Notes under the pieces: generated by a model
Seen by the model: only the letters and a program-made list of their open reading frames with translations
Databases searched by the model: none
What the model was told of the DNA's origin: nothing
Part shown: piece by piece, positions 9,165 through 18,830 of the stretch
How positions within the stretch are numbered: position 1 is the stretch's first letter
Layout: each line of letters begins with the position of its first letter
Program-made: the position numbers and the translations under genes
DNA from: Zancudomyces culisetae
Lineage: Eukaryota; Kickxellomycota; Harpellomycetes; Harpellales; Legeriomycetaceae
NCBI GenBank assembly: GCA_001969505.1
Contig: LSSK01000906.1
Span: 1-19,220 of the forward strand
DNA length: 19,220 nucleotides
Reading direction: 5' to 3'

Positions 9165-12100
9165 ATGTTTGGAAATGTTCAGAAACAGCAGAATGCTTCA
9201 CAGCAACAGCTGCATCAGAAGCAGAACAAAGAAACCAAAACCCACTCGTTTTTTTCGCAGCTGAGAAATATGGTAAAGACAGCGGGTGTTGTGATTTCAG
9301 GCGCACAGGTTACCAGGGAGGAAGTATTTTGTAGAAACTGGGATGCAGTTAGCGAATTCTATGAGACTGGAAATCAACGTACGTGTTTTACTGTAAATAT
9401 AAATATAAGTATTATATATTATATTTAACTAGTATGTAATTTTTGTCTGTTTTAGCTGGCACATTTCTGTAATTGTAAAACAATATAACACACTAGGGTA
9501 TATCACGCAAATACATTTGAATAAGACTACATTGACAAAAAATCTGCAAACAATGATTAACTGCTTGGAGATGGAATGGGAAGAGCAATTGTTAGCATCA
9601 CAAAACAGAGAGCAAAATCGCTATGGTGCGGGCAAAGGCGAAGGCGAAGGCGAAGAAGCGGGTTGTTGTTGTAGCGATATTTTAGTAGAGGATCGGATAC
9701 TGGCTAAACTAGCTATATATGGAGAGACAGATATTCCGCACGATATGCAGTACGTTGTTTTACGGTTTTTCAAAAAGGTGGTACAAATGGCACCGATAGA
9801 CTTGTTAATGGAAAAGGAAACAAGAAGCATAATATATGGATTCAGCCGAGTCATATACAACGAGCTAAACGAGCGAAGAAGCAAGGATGCAGCAACAAAA
9901 CGGAGGTTGATGGTGGGAAATCCTGGTGGTATTCCAGCTGCTATGCAAACTCCTAGACTGTCGCGTGTGGGTAAAGAGTGGCGAAATAGCAACCGAAATA
10001 ATGTGGATCAAAGTAAAAAAACGCTCTTGATTCGGCATGAGCTGGTCGAAATAGTTCATAGTTTGATGTTGAGATTGAAGGACGTTGATCGAGATAAGGT
10101 GAATAAATTCTTTGATTGGAATAACCAAGCTTTAGGCAGCACATCAACAAAGACATCGAGTAGCGAGGCGAAAGTAAAACAGAAGAGCAGTAATAGTGGT
10201 AGTAGAAAAATGGGTAAGTTCTATTTGTGGGTTTTGTTTGAAAACCTCATGGAACCAGGGCTAACAGGCGAATCTGCAAGGGAAGGATTGTATTATTATT
10301 CGCAAGTTTTGGCCAGGTCAGCTAGTGAAGGCGCTGCGGAAATAATATATGGAACTAACGGAACTGGAGAAAGCGACAACGAAGGTATTATATTAGGCCT
10401 TATAGAAAACATAAGCTACCTGTATGCACAGCTGCCAATGGGAAAGGCAGCGTCAAGGTCAATGGGTGTGCGGTTGTTTACAGCCAAAAACTATGGAAGA
10501 CGAGCATTGTCAGTTCCAATACGCAAGCTTTTTGAATATGAAATTAGACACAGTGATACAAACGAGAATGAGATTGGCGTTAGATACTATACTAATACTA
10601 GCAGAAAAATGGGGAAAAGGAGCAGTAGTAAGGGACGGATGAATAGCTACGTTAACAACGATGGAAACAGCAGCGGGAACGCTGGAGAGTTTGAAGAACT
10701 GACAAGCTTGGGGTATCAGAAAAAAATTAGCAACTCGGTAATTTCACACAAGCAAACAGATGTAGATTTATATTATATGTGCTGGGAGCTACTAGACGAG
10801 CTGGCAGTTGTTTTTACTAAAGCAACCAACCATAACCATAACCATAAACTTGGAAACAGCGAAGCTGAAAACATGATAAAATCTATAGTAAAAACTATAA
10901 CAGAAAAATTCTTAAGCAGCACATTAATCCCGGGGCTGCTAAACACACCCAATACAGTCGCAGCCTCTTCGACTACCACCTATGTTATAGAGATGATCAA
11001 GGTTTCACATTCGGAATGCTTGCGGATTCCACTTTTGAAATCACTTCTAGAGGCTGATCAAGGACGAGGATTGGATGTGCTATTAAGCAGAATCAAGGAC
11101 AGTCAAAACGAACGACTTGCTCTCTCAACATTGAAGCTCTTTGACACAATGTTGGATACTCTAGATCAGTATGTCTATGAGTATCTGGTATTAAAGTATT
11201 TTACTCCACACACTGACTCTGCATCTTTGCGTTCACTTTCACCTTCATCCGAGTCTCCATCCTCACCTTCATCTTCATCCTCACCTTCATCTTCATCTTC
11301 ATCTTCATCTTCATCTTCATCTTCATCCTCATCTTCACCCTCCTCCCCCCTATCCATACTTCCAAATCCCTTCCCTCTGGGCACCAATGAAAGCCTTGTC
11401 ACCGACTATAAAATTTCCAAAGCTGTAGCCTCACATTTCTGCAACATTTCACCTTCAAACATCTCCGACTATATGCCAGAAGCTGTTATTGCGGCTGCCT
11501 CTGCCACATTTAGTTCCAAGTTTCAACCTACCAACCCCATCGATATCAATGAAAGTGAGACAAATAGCGATTACATCACCCAGCATTCCACCCCTAACCC
11601 TGAGCAGTTCTTGGATTCGAAGGTCAATAATATTGCTGACAACTTGGGTGATCCCTATGTCATCTCTACAGTACAAAAAGTTTCTATAGTGTATGAGATA
11701 CAACTAAAAACATGGAGCAACCATCGATCCCAAATATCCAGTACCAACCACAAGTCGGATCTGCGTTCGAACGACGAGCATGATATTGATTTTAATGACC
11801 TGTATCCTGGTCCCTTTTTACACACTCTTTTCCAGCTCCTACGATCCTTGCTAAAACGGCATTTGGCTCACATTTTGCTAATCACCAGTATATTCTCACG
11901 GCTTGCCTCTTTACCTCATCAAAACTTATCCTCTTATCTATTTTTACAATCTGCTGCTGTCAACTCCAATGCGGATGATCATGTTGATACCACCAACCCA
12001 AACGACAATACAAGCCCCGATATAAAAGCTACAAAACCTCGGCGTAAAAAAAACCATACTCACAGCTTGGTAGATATTATAACCATTGTATCCTCTCAGT

Positions 12101-12564
12101 CCTGTGTAAAAGCTGAGCTAGTCGAAAATTTTGTTACTTTACTCCACCGCTTTAAGGATGTTGGAATTAGGGGCGCAAGTTCGACCACATCAATCAAAAA
12201 TCTAATTTTTCACCCACAATCGCTCACCAACTCCTCTATTACCTCACCATCCCCACCCCCTCCCTCATCAATATCGCCTCACTATTCCTTAACGCTGCTC
12301 AACAACATTCCACACAGTGATTTGGATGCTACCCCAAACACCAACCTCAGTCTCATTGGCAACCAGCACTCTACTTCAAACAACAACGAGGACGATGGTC
12401 ATGCCACTAGCAGTGCTGCCATCTCCCGGTTTATTTTTGCCTACTTATCTCTTGATGAGTTTTGTAAGGAAATGGCTGCAATTGCGTTATCCCACTACAT
12501 CGTCTCGCTTGACTATTTGCTAGATTCCATTGTATTCACGAAATTCAATAGTTTGTTATCTTAA
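9165..12564 (+). CDS. FHIP family (FTS/Hook-interacting, RAI16-like) protein, two exons
   Basis: FHIP proteins form the FTS-Hook-FHIP complex, which links early endosomes to dynein. My model joins 9165-9378 to 9497-12564 (118-nt intron, GTACGT to CACTAG, phase 1) and gives 1093 residues. Family features are the N-terminal EEVFCRNWDAVSEFYET, the alpha-solenoid block LALSTLKLFDTMLDTLDQYV (about 610-640) and the C-terminal block PGPFLHTLFQLLRSLLKRHL followed by LLITSIFSRLASLPHQNLSS (from about 841), close to the conserved FHIP C-terminal signature. The last helix contains EFCKEMAAIALSHYIVSL (about 1060). A Ser/Pro tract at about 650-690 is encoded by a TTCATC repeat. A stronger-looking acceptor at 9455 is ruled out with this donor because it gives an immediate stop; donor 9383 with acceptor 9455 is also in frame but weaker. 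Family assignment is firm, the splice site less so. Confidence 0.85.
11230..11350 (+). repeat. TTCATC/TCATCT repeat encoding a poly-Ser tract
   Basis: A hexanucleotide-type repeat in frame encodes a run of about 35 residues, mostly Ser with some Pro, in the middle of the FHIP protein. It falls at the point where coding-strand composition changes from purine-rich to pyrimidine-rich. The antisense frame reads as an artificial Glu/Asp repeat. Confidence 0.85.
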
Positions 12565-12770
12565 CTTGTTGATAACCAATTGCTTTCTTTTTATTTTCTT
12601 GTGCATATTTTTCACCCTCTTATGTAAATTCGGACAATTGTTGCTCTTTCTTTGAAAAACTTAAGACTAGCCAATAACAAACAGTAATTTATTCTCGTTT
12701 TGTATTTACCACCTTGGTTCATCCACAAGAAACCGTAGTACATCCAACAAAGTTATACAGAATATAGGAT

Positions 12771-12792
12771 GGGGAAGGGGAAGGGGAAGGGG
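12771..12792 (+). other. Perfect four-tetrad G-quadruplex motif
   Basis: Four GGGG runs are separated by three AA loops, an ideal intramolecular G-quadruplex pattern. It lies 207 bp past the FHIP stop codon on the sense strand, so it may be within the 3' UTR or just beyond it. Confidence 0.85.
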
Positions 12793-14186
12793 AAGGAAAG
12801 GTGGTTTAGCTGATTTTGCGCAACGTCATTTATTTCTGTTTGATTGCTAGTACCACCTTCGAGGTAATTAATTGGATATTTTTTCTTATCTGGAACACTT
12901 GATACTACAAAAACTAGTTTATTAAACCCATTTCAAATTCAACAAGAAAAAGTATAATCAAATGAATAAAAAACAGATATTCAATGTGATTGTGGTATTG
13001 ATCTACTTTTGATACTGATGATGATTGTGATAATGACAGCGGTTTTCTCTCTCTCTCTTTTTTTTTTTTTTTGGTAAGGGTACCAACAGTGCTTATTATG
13101 CGGGAACTTTTACCCTGGCATAATCCCCAACATCTGTCACATTGCTTTTTATCATCGATATCGTCACCACCATCCTTATTCATCGTCATTAAAGCCATTA
13201 TTATCATTTACTTATTGTCGCAAAAAATCACCTATTTGTTGTGCAACCGGATAGCTAACTTGTCTCAAAACTGCATCGACCAGTCCTCGTTAGTTTATTT
13301 AAACTTAGAACAGCTAAAACGTGATTACATGCTTACTGATACGTATGCCATTAAAGAATACTAATTAAATTACGTCTGACACGTTTGCACATTAATTAAA
13401 GCGCCTTGGGCCACTTTTTCTTTTTTTTTTCAAAGCTCACGCCTCACACTCACTACTCCGCACATACACACAGATCATACATGCTATTGTCTGATATTCA
13501 TTTTCTATTTATTCCTTGTTTGATTTTTAATTATCAAAATCGTTGATTTAATTAACACAATTATAATATACAAATTATTCACATGTAAAGCCAAAGCCCA
13601 AAATTAATAATAACACTCTAATTAGTACCTCACAAATACGGCGAAGCTATTATGTTAAAGCAAGCCCAGTCTTGTTTTAGACATTTTCAATAAGTGGAAT
13701 CTTAATCATCATCCACTGATTTACTATCCAACATCCCAAACCAAACACGCAATAAAACTTGTTGTGTAGCAATAGTAAAATTTGGTAACACTTTGGAAGA
13801 TGGGAAATATCAAATATCACTGTCAGTATTGTGCTTTTCATTCATATCTAGCAGCATACAGCTGAGATGGATATACATCTCGAACTTGATTGTTTATTGA
13901 CGTGAGGACACATACATCTATGTTTTGGAATGAAGCCTCTACCATTATTTTGTTTAAATGGGTTTGTATAACTCTTGTAGCTGTAATCCTTATCATTCAT
14001 TTGATACCAGGTTTCACAATTGTGCTTATCTGTTTTTATCAGAAATCATAGGTTGTTTTTATCTTTTCCACCCTGTTTCACCCGGTTAATCTAAATATCG
14101 CTCGAGATACTAGCTATCGATCTCTATGGTGCACACACCACAGATAACACACTCTTGTTTACTAGTGCGCTATACTCTGGTATGAT

Positions 14187-14671
14187 TTAAATTTTATAAA
14201 CAAAAAATTGGTTTTCCATATTGAAGAAGCTTTTGTAAAACATCCAGAACGTGTGCTGATTTGAGTTTTGGAGTATTTGTAGCATCTCTACAATTGCAAC
14301 AGTTTTTGCAAAGTCAGCATCAATTTTTAAGCCACTTGAAAATACTCTTACAAGAAAACACGCCAGATCTGCTCTCAGTAGAAGTATAACACACTTTTTA
14401 CTCTTGTCTTGAGAAACATTTTTAGCTAAGTATTGTTTTTATATATTTTATCTGATGTTTGTAGACGCTACCAAATACCATGCAAGTAGAAAAACGGTAA
14501 ACGACCAGCAGGATTTAGCTTGATGATATTTTTCATTTCAGTGTGTCCACTTTGCTTGATCTCAACAATACACAAAAAATAATAATAATCGGCCTTTGCA
14601 ATTTTGGTGGGCACAAAAGTAAACATATTTCTTGTTGTTGTATCTTTTGGGGGGGAGGTTGGTGGTTTCAT
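14187..14671 (-). CDS. Candidate two-exon gene, unknown product
   Basis: On the minus strand an ATG at 14671 opens a frame to 14479, a phase-1 GTATTT donor at 14478 pairs with a CTTAG acceptor ending at 14426, and the frame continues to TAA at 14187-14189. This gives 143 residues with a 53-nt intron. Exon 1 ends with IIKLNPAGRLPFFYLH and exon 2 contains ILLLRADLACFLVRVFSSGL. I do not recognise the protein; N-P-x-G-x-x-P recalls glutathione transferase N-domains but the rest does not follow. Against it: weak start context, no clear branch site, an intron shorter than the others here, and frames of this length arise by chance. It could also be a decayed gene. Confidence 0.22.
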
Positions 14672-15096
14672 TGGGTTATGCGAATTTTGTATCACCCTAT
14701 ATTGATACAAATAAATTCTCGAGTTGTAACTCTTTATCACGATCAAATCGATAAGCAAAGTTTCTGTCCTCTCTCTCCTTTATGCATAAAGTAGGTTTTT
14801 TTTGTGTATTCCATTGGAGGTAACAACGCTTTGTAGATTCTGCAACAAAACTATCAACACATTTATTTTCCAGCCATTCTTTTTACCTTCCTTCACACCT
14901 GGCTGAGAAAATGCGGAAAATTAAAACGAACCCGTTTTTTTTGAATCGACGTTTTTTAAAAGTGATGTGCTGCAGATCTTTAATATACTTCTGGCCTTTT
15001 GTTCATTGCTAACAATATGAGATATTAATAAAAACAATAGTCGAGACAATTGAAATTGAGAAACAACTAGACCAAGTTGCTACCGTACCCGGAATG

Positions 15097-15104
15097 TATA
15101 TAAT
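15097..15104 (+). promoter_or_regulatory. TATATAAT box
   Basis: A TATA-like element 110 bp upstream of the ATG of the short membrane-anchor ORF. An A-tract at about 15143-15156 lies between them. The layout resembles a promoter but is not proof of one. Confidence 0.3.
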
Positions 15105-15206
15105 GTACAAACACAGCTTTTAATTTAACAACCCACTTGTCCAAAAAAAAAAAAAGAGAAAATCAACAAAAGGAAACTTGTGTGTGATTGTTTTGGTAGA
15201 GCTGAC

Positions 15207-15320
15207 ATGAGGAAACGTTGTTGCCACTTGCGAAATATCAGAATTTTTATTTTGCTTATTGTGGTTCTTGCGTTAGTACACCATTATTGCATCTGTAGCA
15301 CTGGAATGTACGTCAATTGA
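15207..15320 (+). CDS. Short ORF with a membrane-anchor or signal-peptide-like segment
   Basis: An ATG opens 37 codons ending in TGA. The peptide starts with a basic cluster (MRKRCCHLRNIR) followed by a 14-residue hydrophobic stretch (IFILLIVVLALVHH), the plan of a signal peptide or type II signal anchor. A GTACGT donor at 15308 could splice it to a downstream exon, but I found no convincing partner, and the nearest acceptor (CCAG at 15333) would make an intron of only 26 nt. It may be a small peptide, a first exon, a relic or chance. Confidence 0.22.
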   Translation: MRKRCCHLRNIRIFILLIVVLALVHHYCICSTGMYVN

Positions 15321-16050
15321 TTTTATTTTCCAGAATTGTAAACTCTGTTATTGATTTTTTTCAATAATAAGCATTTTTGAAATAAAATTTTTCTTCAAGG
15401 GGGAGATATGAATAAACGAAGAGATAACAATTATCGCACTTAATTAGTCCACACATTGTTTGAGCAAAAAAAAAAAGGGCATAGCTTTGCTAATTCAGGT
15501 TAGTTTAGTTGGGGCATTAATATAAACCTCGGCCAATTTTAATTTATCCATGCCAATTAGGCTTTAGATTGAATTTAATTAAGCTAATACCGTCAGTTTA
15601 TCAATTTTCAGGAATGGGTAAATGAAATAAGTTTTTCATGAGTATTCCTATTCAATGGAAACAAATTTTGTAATAAAATTTCCATTTTGAAAAACCTTTT
15701 TTTATTTGTGAAAATCAGTAAAATTGGTCTGGAAAGTCGGCCTGGAAAATTCTTCTGGATATGAAAAAAAAATAAATTGTAATTAAAACGTGAAATAGGA
15801 GGAAGGGAAGAAGGGAAGAAGGGAGGCTTGATAGAGATCGTTATAAAAGCAAGCAAATTTGGATGGATGTCTCATTTCGACTTTTCTTTTGCTTTTTCTT
15901 ATTCCAAAAAAGTAGGACATAATACAAATTTTGGACAGGCGTAGACAAAAAAGTCGTAGCATCATATTGTTCATCTTGTTATACAAGGCGGAAACCTTTT
16001 CACCACTTTATCCTTCAGAAACTTGTATGTAAAGAAAGAATAGCGCGAAA

Positions 16051-16269
16051 ATGGAAGTATGTTCTGTGTGTGGATTTAAAACGGACTCACTAAACATGTA
16101 CTTTGATCATCTTTATTTTGATCAGAACCATGCCAAAAAGGAGTATATTCAAATGATGATCGAGAAACATCGGAACACAACACGGAAGTATCGAGAAATG
16201 GCAATGGAAGATAGAGGATATACCCGCTTTTCCCGGTCACCTCTTATTGAACAAAGTCATAAAACATAG
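16051..16269 (+). CDS. Small zinc-finger-like protein (72 aa)
   Basis: The ATG has the good context CGAAAATGG, and a stop codon lies seven codons upstream in frame, so this is the true start of the frame. C4-x2-C7-x12-H20-x6-H27 at the N-terminus fits a C2H2-type finger with a slightly long His spacing. A basic, charged helix follows (KKEYIQMMIEKHRNTTRKYR) and a short polar tail ends the protein. AATAAA at about 16486-16491 could be its polyadenylation signal. There is no obvious donor to extend it. The function is unknown, and the short length means it could be the first exon of a larger gene or a chance frame, although the motif makes chance less likely. Confidence 0.45.
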   Translation: MEVCSVCGFKTDSLNMYFDHLYFDQNHAKKEYIQMMIEKHRNTTRKYREMAMEDRGYTRFSRSPLIEQSHKT

Positions 16270-16368
16270 AACTTGTGTTACTCCGGAAAGAAAAACTCGT
16301 CTAATGCATCATATTCCTTTTAATAGCGTTGTTTTTTATTTTTATTTTTATTATTTGCCTTAATATGC

Positions 16369-16384
16369 GCTCTCTTGAGAGAGC
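16369..16384. repeat. Short perfect hairpin
   Basis: Arms GCTCTCT and AGAGAGC are separated by TG. The site lies 100 bp past the stop of the small zinc-finger ORF, perhaps in its 3' UTR. Confidence 0.6.
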
Positions 16385-16505
16385 TTCGCCTAGAGTATAA
16401 TTACCGTCACCATTATTTGGTTTTGGTAATTCTGTATTTTACATACCCCTTCCTTCTTTTACTACTTTACTTGTTTTCTGGAGATAATAAATGTCCGCTT
16501 ATGGT

Positions 16506-16898
16506 TTAGAGCTCCCGTTCGGTGAGTATCGTGTAGTCCTTTGTTACAAAGAACAAAATTGGAAAACTGATACGACTGAGTCCAGTTGCCTCACACTGAG
16601 TACCCCTTTTTTTTTTGTTTATGATTTGTGTATTCTGTGCCTCAGCCCCTTGTGAGTGACCCCGAAAGCTAACGAGGTGCATGTATGAGGAATCTTGTTC
16701 ATGAATGAATACAGCAAAAGTATGATCAACTGGAAACACATTCTTTGCATGTGTTGTTATCAAGACATTCACACAGTATCCTCGTAGTGAATTGGTTTTT
16801 TCGCCGATTGAAACATCAGCATAGGTGATGTAATCCTCACTTATTTTGTGTACCAATGCTAGCTTTGTATAAATGGCGCTGTATTTTTTATTTATTTT
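16506..16898 (-). CDS. Long ATG-less open frame, candidate exon
   Basis: The minus strand is open for 130 codons from just after a TAA at 16901-16899 to a TAA at 16508-16506. There is no ATG before the middle, so it would need an upstream exon; TACAG at 16892-16888 is a possible acceptor, but I found no convincing donor exon. The sequence is charged and balanced rather than low in complexity. The stretch YITYADVSIGEKTNSLRGY followed by DHTFAVFIHEQDSS has a spacing reminiscent of the first OB fold of Pot1/telomere-binding proteins (Y-I-x3-D-V-x2-G-E-K-x-N, then D-x-T...I). This is a weak impression from memory. It could equally be a chance frame or a decayed exon. Confidence 0.25.
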   Translation of the reverse strand, partial: KINKKYSAIYTKLALVHKISEDYITYADVSIGEKTNSLRGYCVNVLITTHAKNVFPVDHTFAVFIHEQDSSYMHLVSFRGHSQGAEAQNTQIINKKKRGTQCEATGLSRISFPILFFVTKDYTILTEREL

Positions 16899-17646
16899 TT
16901 ACTGTCACCAGACACACCATTGTACTAACCAGTATGATAGAAATGGATGATTTGCTTACCCAAAAGAACTATTTAGTGCGTATTTTTTCTTTGTTATTAT
17001 GGGAGTTTTTCAAATATAAGTTACATACCACAGAGTAATACAAGTCTTTTGTGCCACTCGATTTTTATGACTTGTCTGAACAGACTCTTACAAAATATGG
17101 ATATAAAATTTTGGATGCAGTTTTTTTTTTGTCAAGAAATGTGGTAAATATCGCCTAAACTTGTTATGTTTGACACGAGCCCGCAGACAAGGCAGCACAT
17201 TATGCTACCCTTATCCAGTTTGGGTTCAGCATCAATCTTTTCCCCTTGCTCTTTGGTAATCAATTTGACAGGGGTCTTTGTTTTTGTTGTTGCATCTCGT
17301 TGAAAAGTCGTTTTTTCTTTTTTCCTTACTCTTTTTGCATTTTGTTATTAATGAGAAAAAAGCTGACACCCTCCCATTTCCAAATGCACTTTGCCACTAT
17401 CATACCAACCCGCTTGTATCATATCCCTAAAAAGAGTGGGACCAACTTTAAGATATCTGCTACTCTATGAAGACACAATATCCCAAAATAAGCAGATTAC
17501 TAACCACCCAAACACTCTAGTGCTCTTATATTTAGCTTTATACTTTGACCAGTTTATAAATGGTGCCATGTTTGATACAAAGCTAACATAAACTTAAATA
17601 AATATAAAGACAAAACACATTTAGTCAATAAAAGCATGAAAGTCGT

Positions 17647-18830
17647 TTATAGCCTGCTTTGAAGCATCCTCAATTTCTTTATTCGTGCCTCTGACTCATC
17701 ATCAATAAAGAAATCTGGAGACAGTTCTTCCAGCTTTGTTCCTGGTGTTGTATTGTACTTTTCAAAATCAGTAACACCATGATCGCGCAAAAGTATCTCG
17801 TCAATGAAGAAATTTCCAGAACAAACCTTTGAATTTTTCGTTAAAACAATGTAGGCTGCATCAGACATTATATCAACATTACGAGAGTTCTCTGTAAGCG
17901 TTCCACTGTCCAAAATTGTTAGCGCAGAAGTACCGATGGCGGTATAAGGCCAGAGTGAGTTTACAGCAATTCCATACTTCTTCAACTCTGCAGAAAGGCC
18001 AAGGACAGTCATAGACATTCCGTATTTTGCCATGGTATATGCGGTGGAACCACCAAACCATTTCTTATCCATGCTCAGAGGTGAGCTCATGGTTAGTATG
18101 TGTGGATTTTCGGCCTTTTTCAGATATGGGATAGCAAGCTTAGAAACCAACCAGGTTCCTCTGGCATTGATGGAGTGCATCAAGTCATATCTGGAAACGC
18201 TTGTTTCCTCGGTGCTTGTCAAACTTATGGCCGAAGCTAAGTGTATTTTTCATGCTAATGTTAGTATGTTTTAACCTACAAGGAAGAGGGAAGAGGGAAG
18301 AAATGAATATATCATGATCATGACACAATAATACTAAATGTGGTAACTGACCATTGTTAATAACAATATCGATGCCACCAAACACCTCTACAGTCTTTTC
18401 GATTGCTGCTCTGACTTGTTTTTCATCGCGTAGATCGCATTTAATAGGAAGTGCTTCACCACCTGCTTCTCTAATTTTCTCGGCAACGGTATAGATTGTC
18501 CCTGGGAGCTATATAAAACCAATTTGTTCAATTAAAAAAATTTTTTTAGGCAGAGCGCTGCAAATGGTAAAAGAAAATAATTGAATACAAACCTTTGGGT
18601 GAGCTTCGGTTGTCTTTGCGACAACAGCTATCTTTGCACCGTCTTTGGCAGCACGGATGGCTATGGCTTCTCCAATTCCTCTATATCAAGGTGCATTAAA
18701 ACGTATAGTTGTAGTAAACATTTTTTTATGACTCTTCACTGCGACAAATCCTAATTTCGAAAAAAAAACACGATAATTACCTTGAGCAACCTGTAATAAA
18801 CAGAACCTTTCCTTTAAGTGAGCGTACCAT
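17647..18830 (-). CDS. HSDL2-type short-chain dehydrogenase/reductase, peroxisomal, four exons
   Basis: This is an NAD(P)-dependent oxidoreductase of the classical SDR fold, closest to hydroxysteroid dehydrogenase-like protein 2; its natural substrate is uncertain. Exons on the minus strand are 18830-18781, 18680-18593, 18508-18352 and 18236-17647, with introns of 100, 84 and 115 nt in phases 2, 0 and 1, giving 294 residues. Visible motifs: cofactor loop TGCSRGIG (13-20), NNA (97-99), N122 in SINARG, the Ser pair at 149-150, and Y165-x3-K169 in AYTMAKYG. The C-terminal tripeptide SRL fits a type 1 peroxisomal targeting signal. Human HSDL2 continues into an SCP2 lipid-binding domain; here the protein stops after the SDR domain. 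Intron 3 has a GTCAGT donor and a perfect TACTAAC branch site. Confidence 0.93.
18237..18275 (-). other. Terminal part of SDR intron 3 with TACTAAC and an AG/GT ratchet-like junction
   Basis: Within intron 3 a pyrimidine tract ends in CTTGTAG (AG at 18277-18276), immediately followed by GTTAAA. The remaining 39 nt contain TACTAAC and end in CTTAG. The frame requires the distal AG; stopping at the proximal AG gives GGT TAA, an immediate stop. Confidence 0.7.

Larger units (their letters stand above)
12565..16050. other. 3.5-kb gene-poor tract
   Basis: AT-rich sequence with no confident gene, transposon ends or tRNA. Contents that can be pointed to: a G-quadruplex motif (12771-12792), a CT/T tract (about 13048-13072), an eight-G run near 14650, a TATATAAT box (15097-15104) before a short ORF (15207-15320), an imperfect inverted repeat with arms AATGGAAA (15654-15661) and TTTCCATT (15679-15686), and a GAAGAAGG tandem tract (about 15796-15828). 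A weak two-exon minus-strand candidate is listed separately. Open frames of 60-95 codons here are within what chance gives in AT-rich DNA. Confidence 0.6.
16270..17646. other. Intergenic region between the zinc-finger ORF and the SDR gene
   Basis: Mostly AT-rich noncoding sequence with T-rich ATTTTT repeats at about 16331-16352 and a short hairpin at 16369-16384. The one notable frame is the ATG-less minus-strand ORF listed separately. The right end holds the 3' flank of the SDR gene, with no clear AATAAA on its strand. Confidence 0.55.

Noticed and set aside
11175-11402. Minus-strand ORF with a long Glu/Asp repeat
   Set aside because: Complement of the TTCATC poly-Ser repeat in the FHIP gene.
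12914-13207. Minus-strand ORF with a Cys cluster (CDRCWGLCQGK)
   Set aside because: The cysteine spacing is suggestive, but the rest is Lys/Arg repeats from a T/CT tract; no family recognised and the length is within chance.
12565-16050. Degenerate MULE/FLYWCH-like transposon on the minus strand
   Set aside because: Fragments around 14600-14800 in one frame recalled these domains, but the pieces carry stops and are in the wrong order, and no terminal repeats or target-site duplications were seen.
17246-17470. Plus-strand ORF upstream of the SDR 3' end
   Set aside because: T-rich, no domain, no promoter or splice support.
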